Source: Amoebophrya sp. A120
Lineage: Eukaryota > Sar > Dinophyceae > Syndiniales > Amoebophryaceae
DNA: 64,000 nt
Direction of reading: 5' to 3'
Assembly: GCA_905178155.1 (NCBI GenBank)
Contig: CAJINV010000005.1
Coordinates: 5,658,025-5,722,024 of the forward strand
Shown here one piece after another: positions 63,993 to 64,000 of the stretch. How positions within the stretch are numbered: the stretch's first letter is position 1; every line of letters starts with the position of its first letter. Made by a program: the position numbers and the translations under genes. The notes beneath the pieces were generated by a model. The model saw only the letters and a program-made list of their open reading frames with translations. It had not been told where the DNA came from and did not search any database.

Positions 63993-64000
63993 CAGCAGTG

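Overview
The window looks like nuclear DNA from a dinoflagellate-lineage parasite, most probably a syndinian such as Amoebophrya. Three observations support this. (1) A 22-nt copy of the dinoflagellate spliced leader (ACCGTAGCC...GGCTCAAG) lies at 39846-39867. (2) Protein-coding genes are cut up by dozens of short terminal-inverted-repeat (TIR) elements that behave like the introner elements known from Amoebophrya genomes. (3) There are no operons and no bacterial promoters or ribosome binding sites.

The dominant feature is 56 introner-like elements of at least 15 TIR families (named A to O here), all inside coding regions, plus one related 1.28-kb fold-back element (FB) just past a stop codon. 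Nearly all start with TAT, end with ATA, and are flanked by a 5-bp target-site duplication (TSD). I tested a single rule, 'remove the element plus one 5-bp TSD', at every junction with readable reading frame on both sides. It restores the frame in 53 of 53 cases, and only one junction (C3) needs the cut to fall inside the TSD to avoid a stop. The elements occur in both orientations and mostly lack GT-AG ends, so the terminal repeats or the duplication appear to define the excised segment.

Layout: 1-15895, a large unidentified protein gene (at least 2794 residues, 31 elements). 16738-26504, an inositol polyphosphate 5-phosphatase of 2146 residues whose catalytic motifs appear only after removing 15 elements. 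26505-28073, simple repeats and a 128-bp tandem array. 28074-29175 (minus), a small unidentified gene. 29176-33759, no supported gene. 33760-36409, a membrane-anchored protein of 702 residues with three related ectodomains joined by proline-rich linkers. 36410-39845, no supported gene. 39846-44200, a non-LTR retrotransposon (endonuclease + reverse transcriptase + zinc fingers) preceded by the spliced-leader relic. 44394-45002, a small lysine-rich protein. 45877-51781, a long secretory-type protein with one in-frame TAA. 51812-53087, the fold-back element. 53093-58325, mostly empty. 58326-60827, the 5' part of another gene, cut off inside an introner that appears to have been hit by a second retroelement. 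61608-63992 (minus), a DIRS-like reverse transcriptase/RNase H ORF.

Limits: excision was inferred by reading frames by eye, without transcripts. The data cannot tell RNA splicing from programmed DNA removal. Exact cut positions within the duplications are ambiguous.
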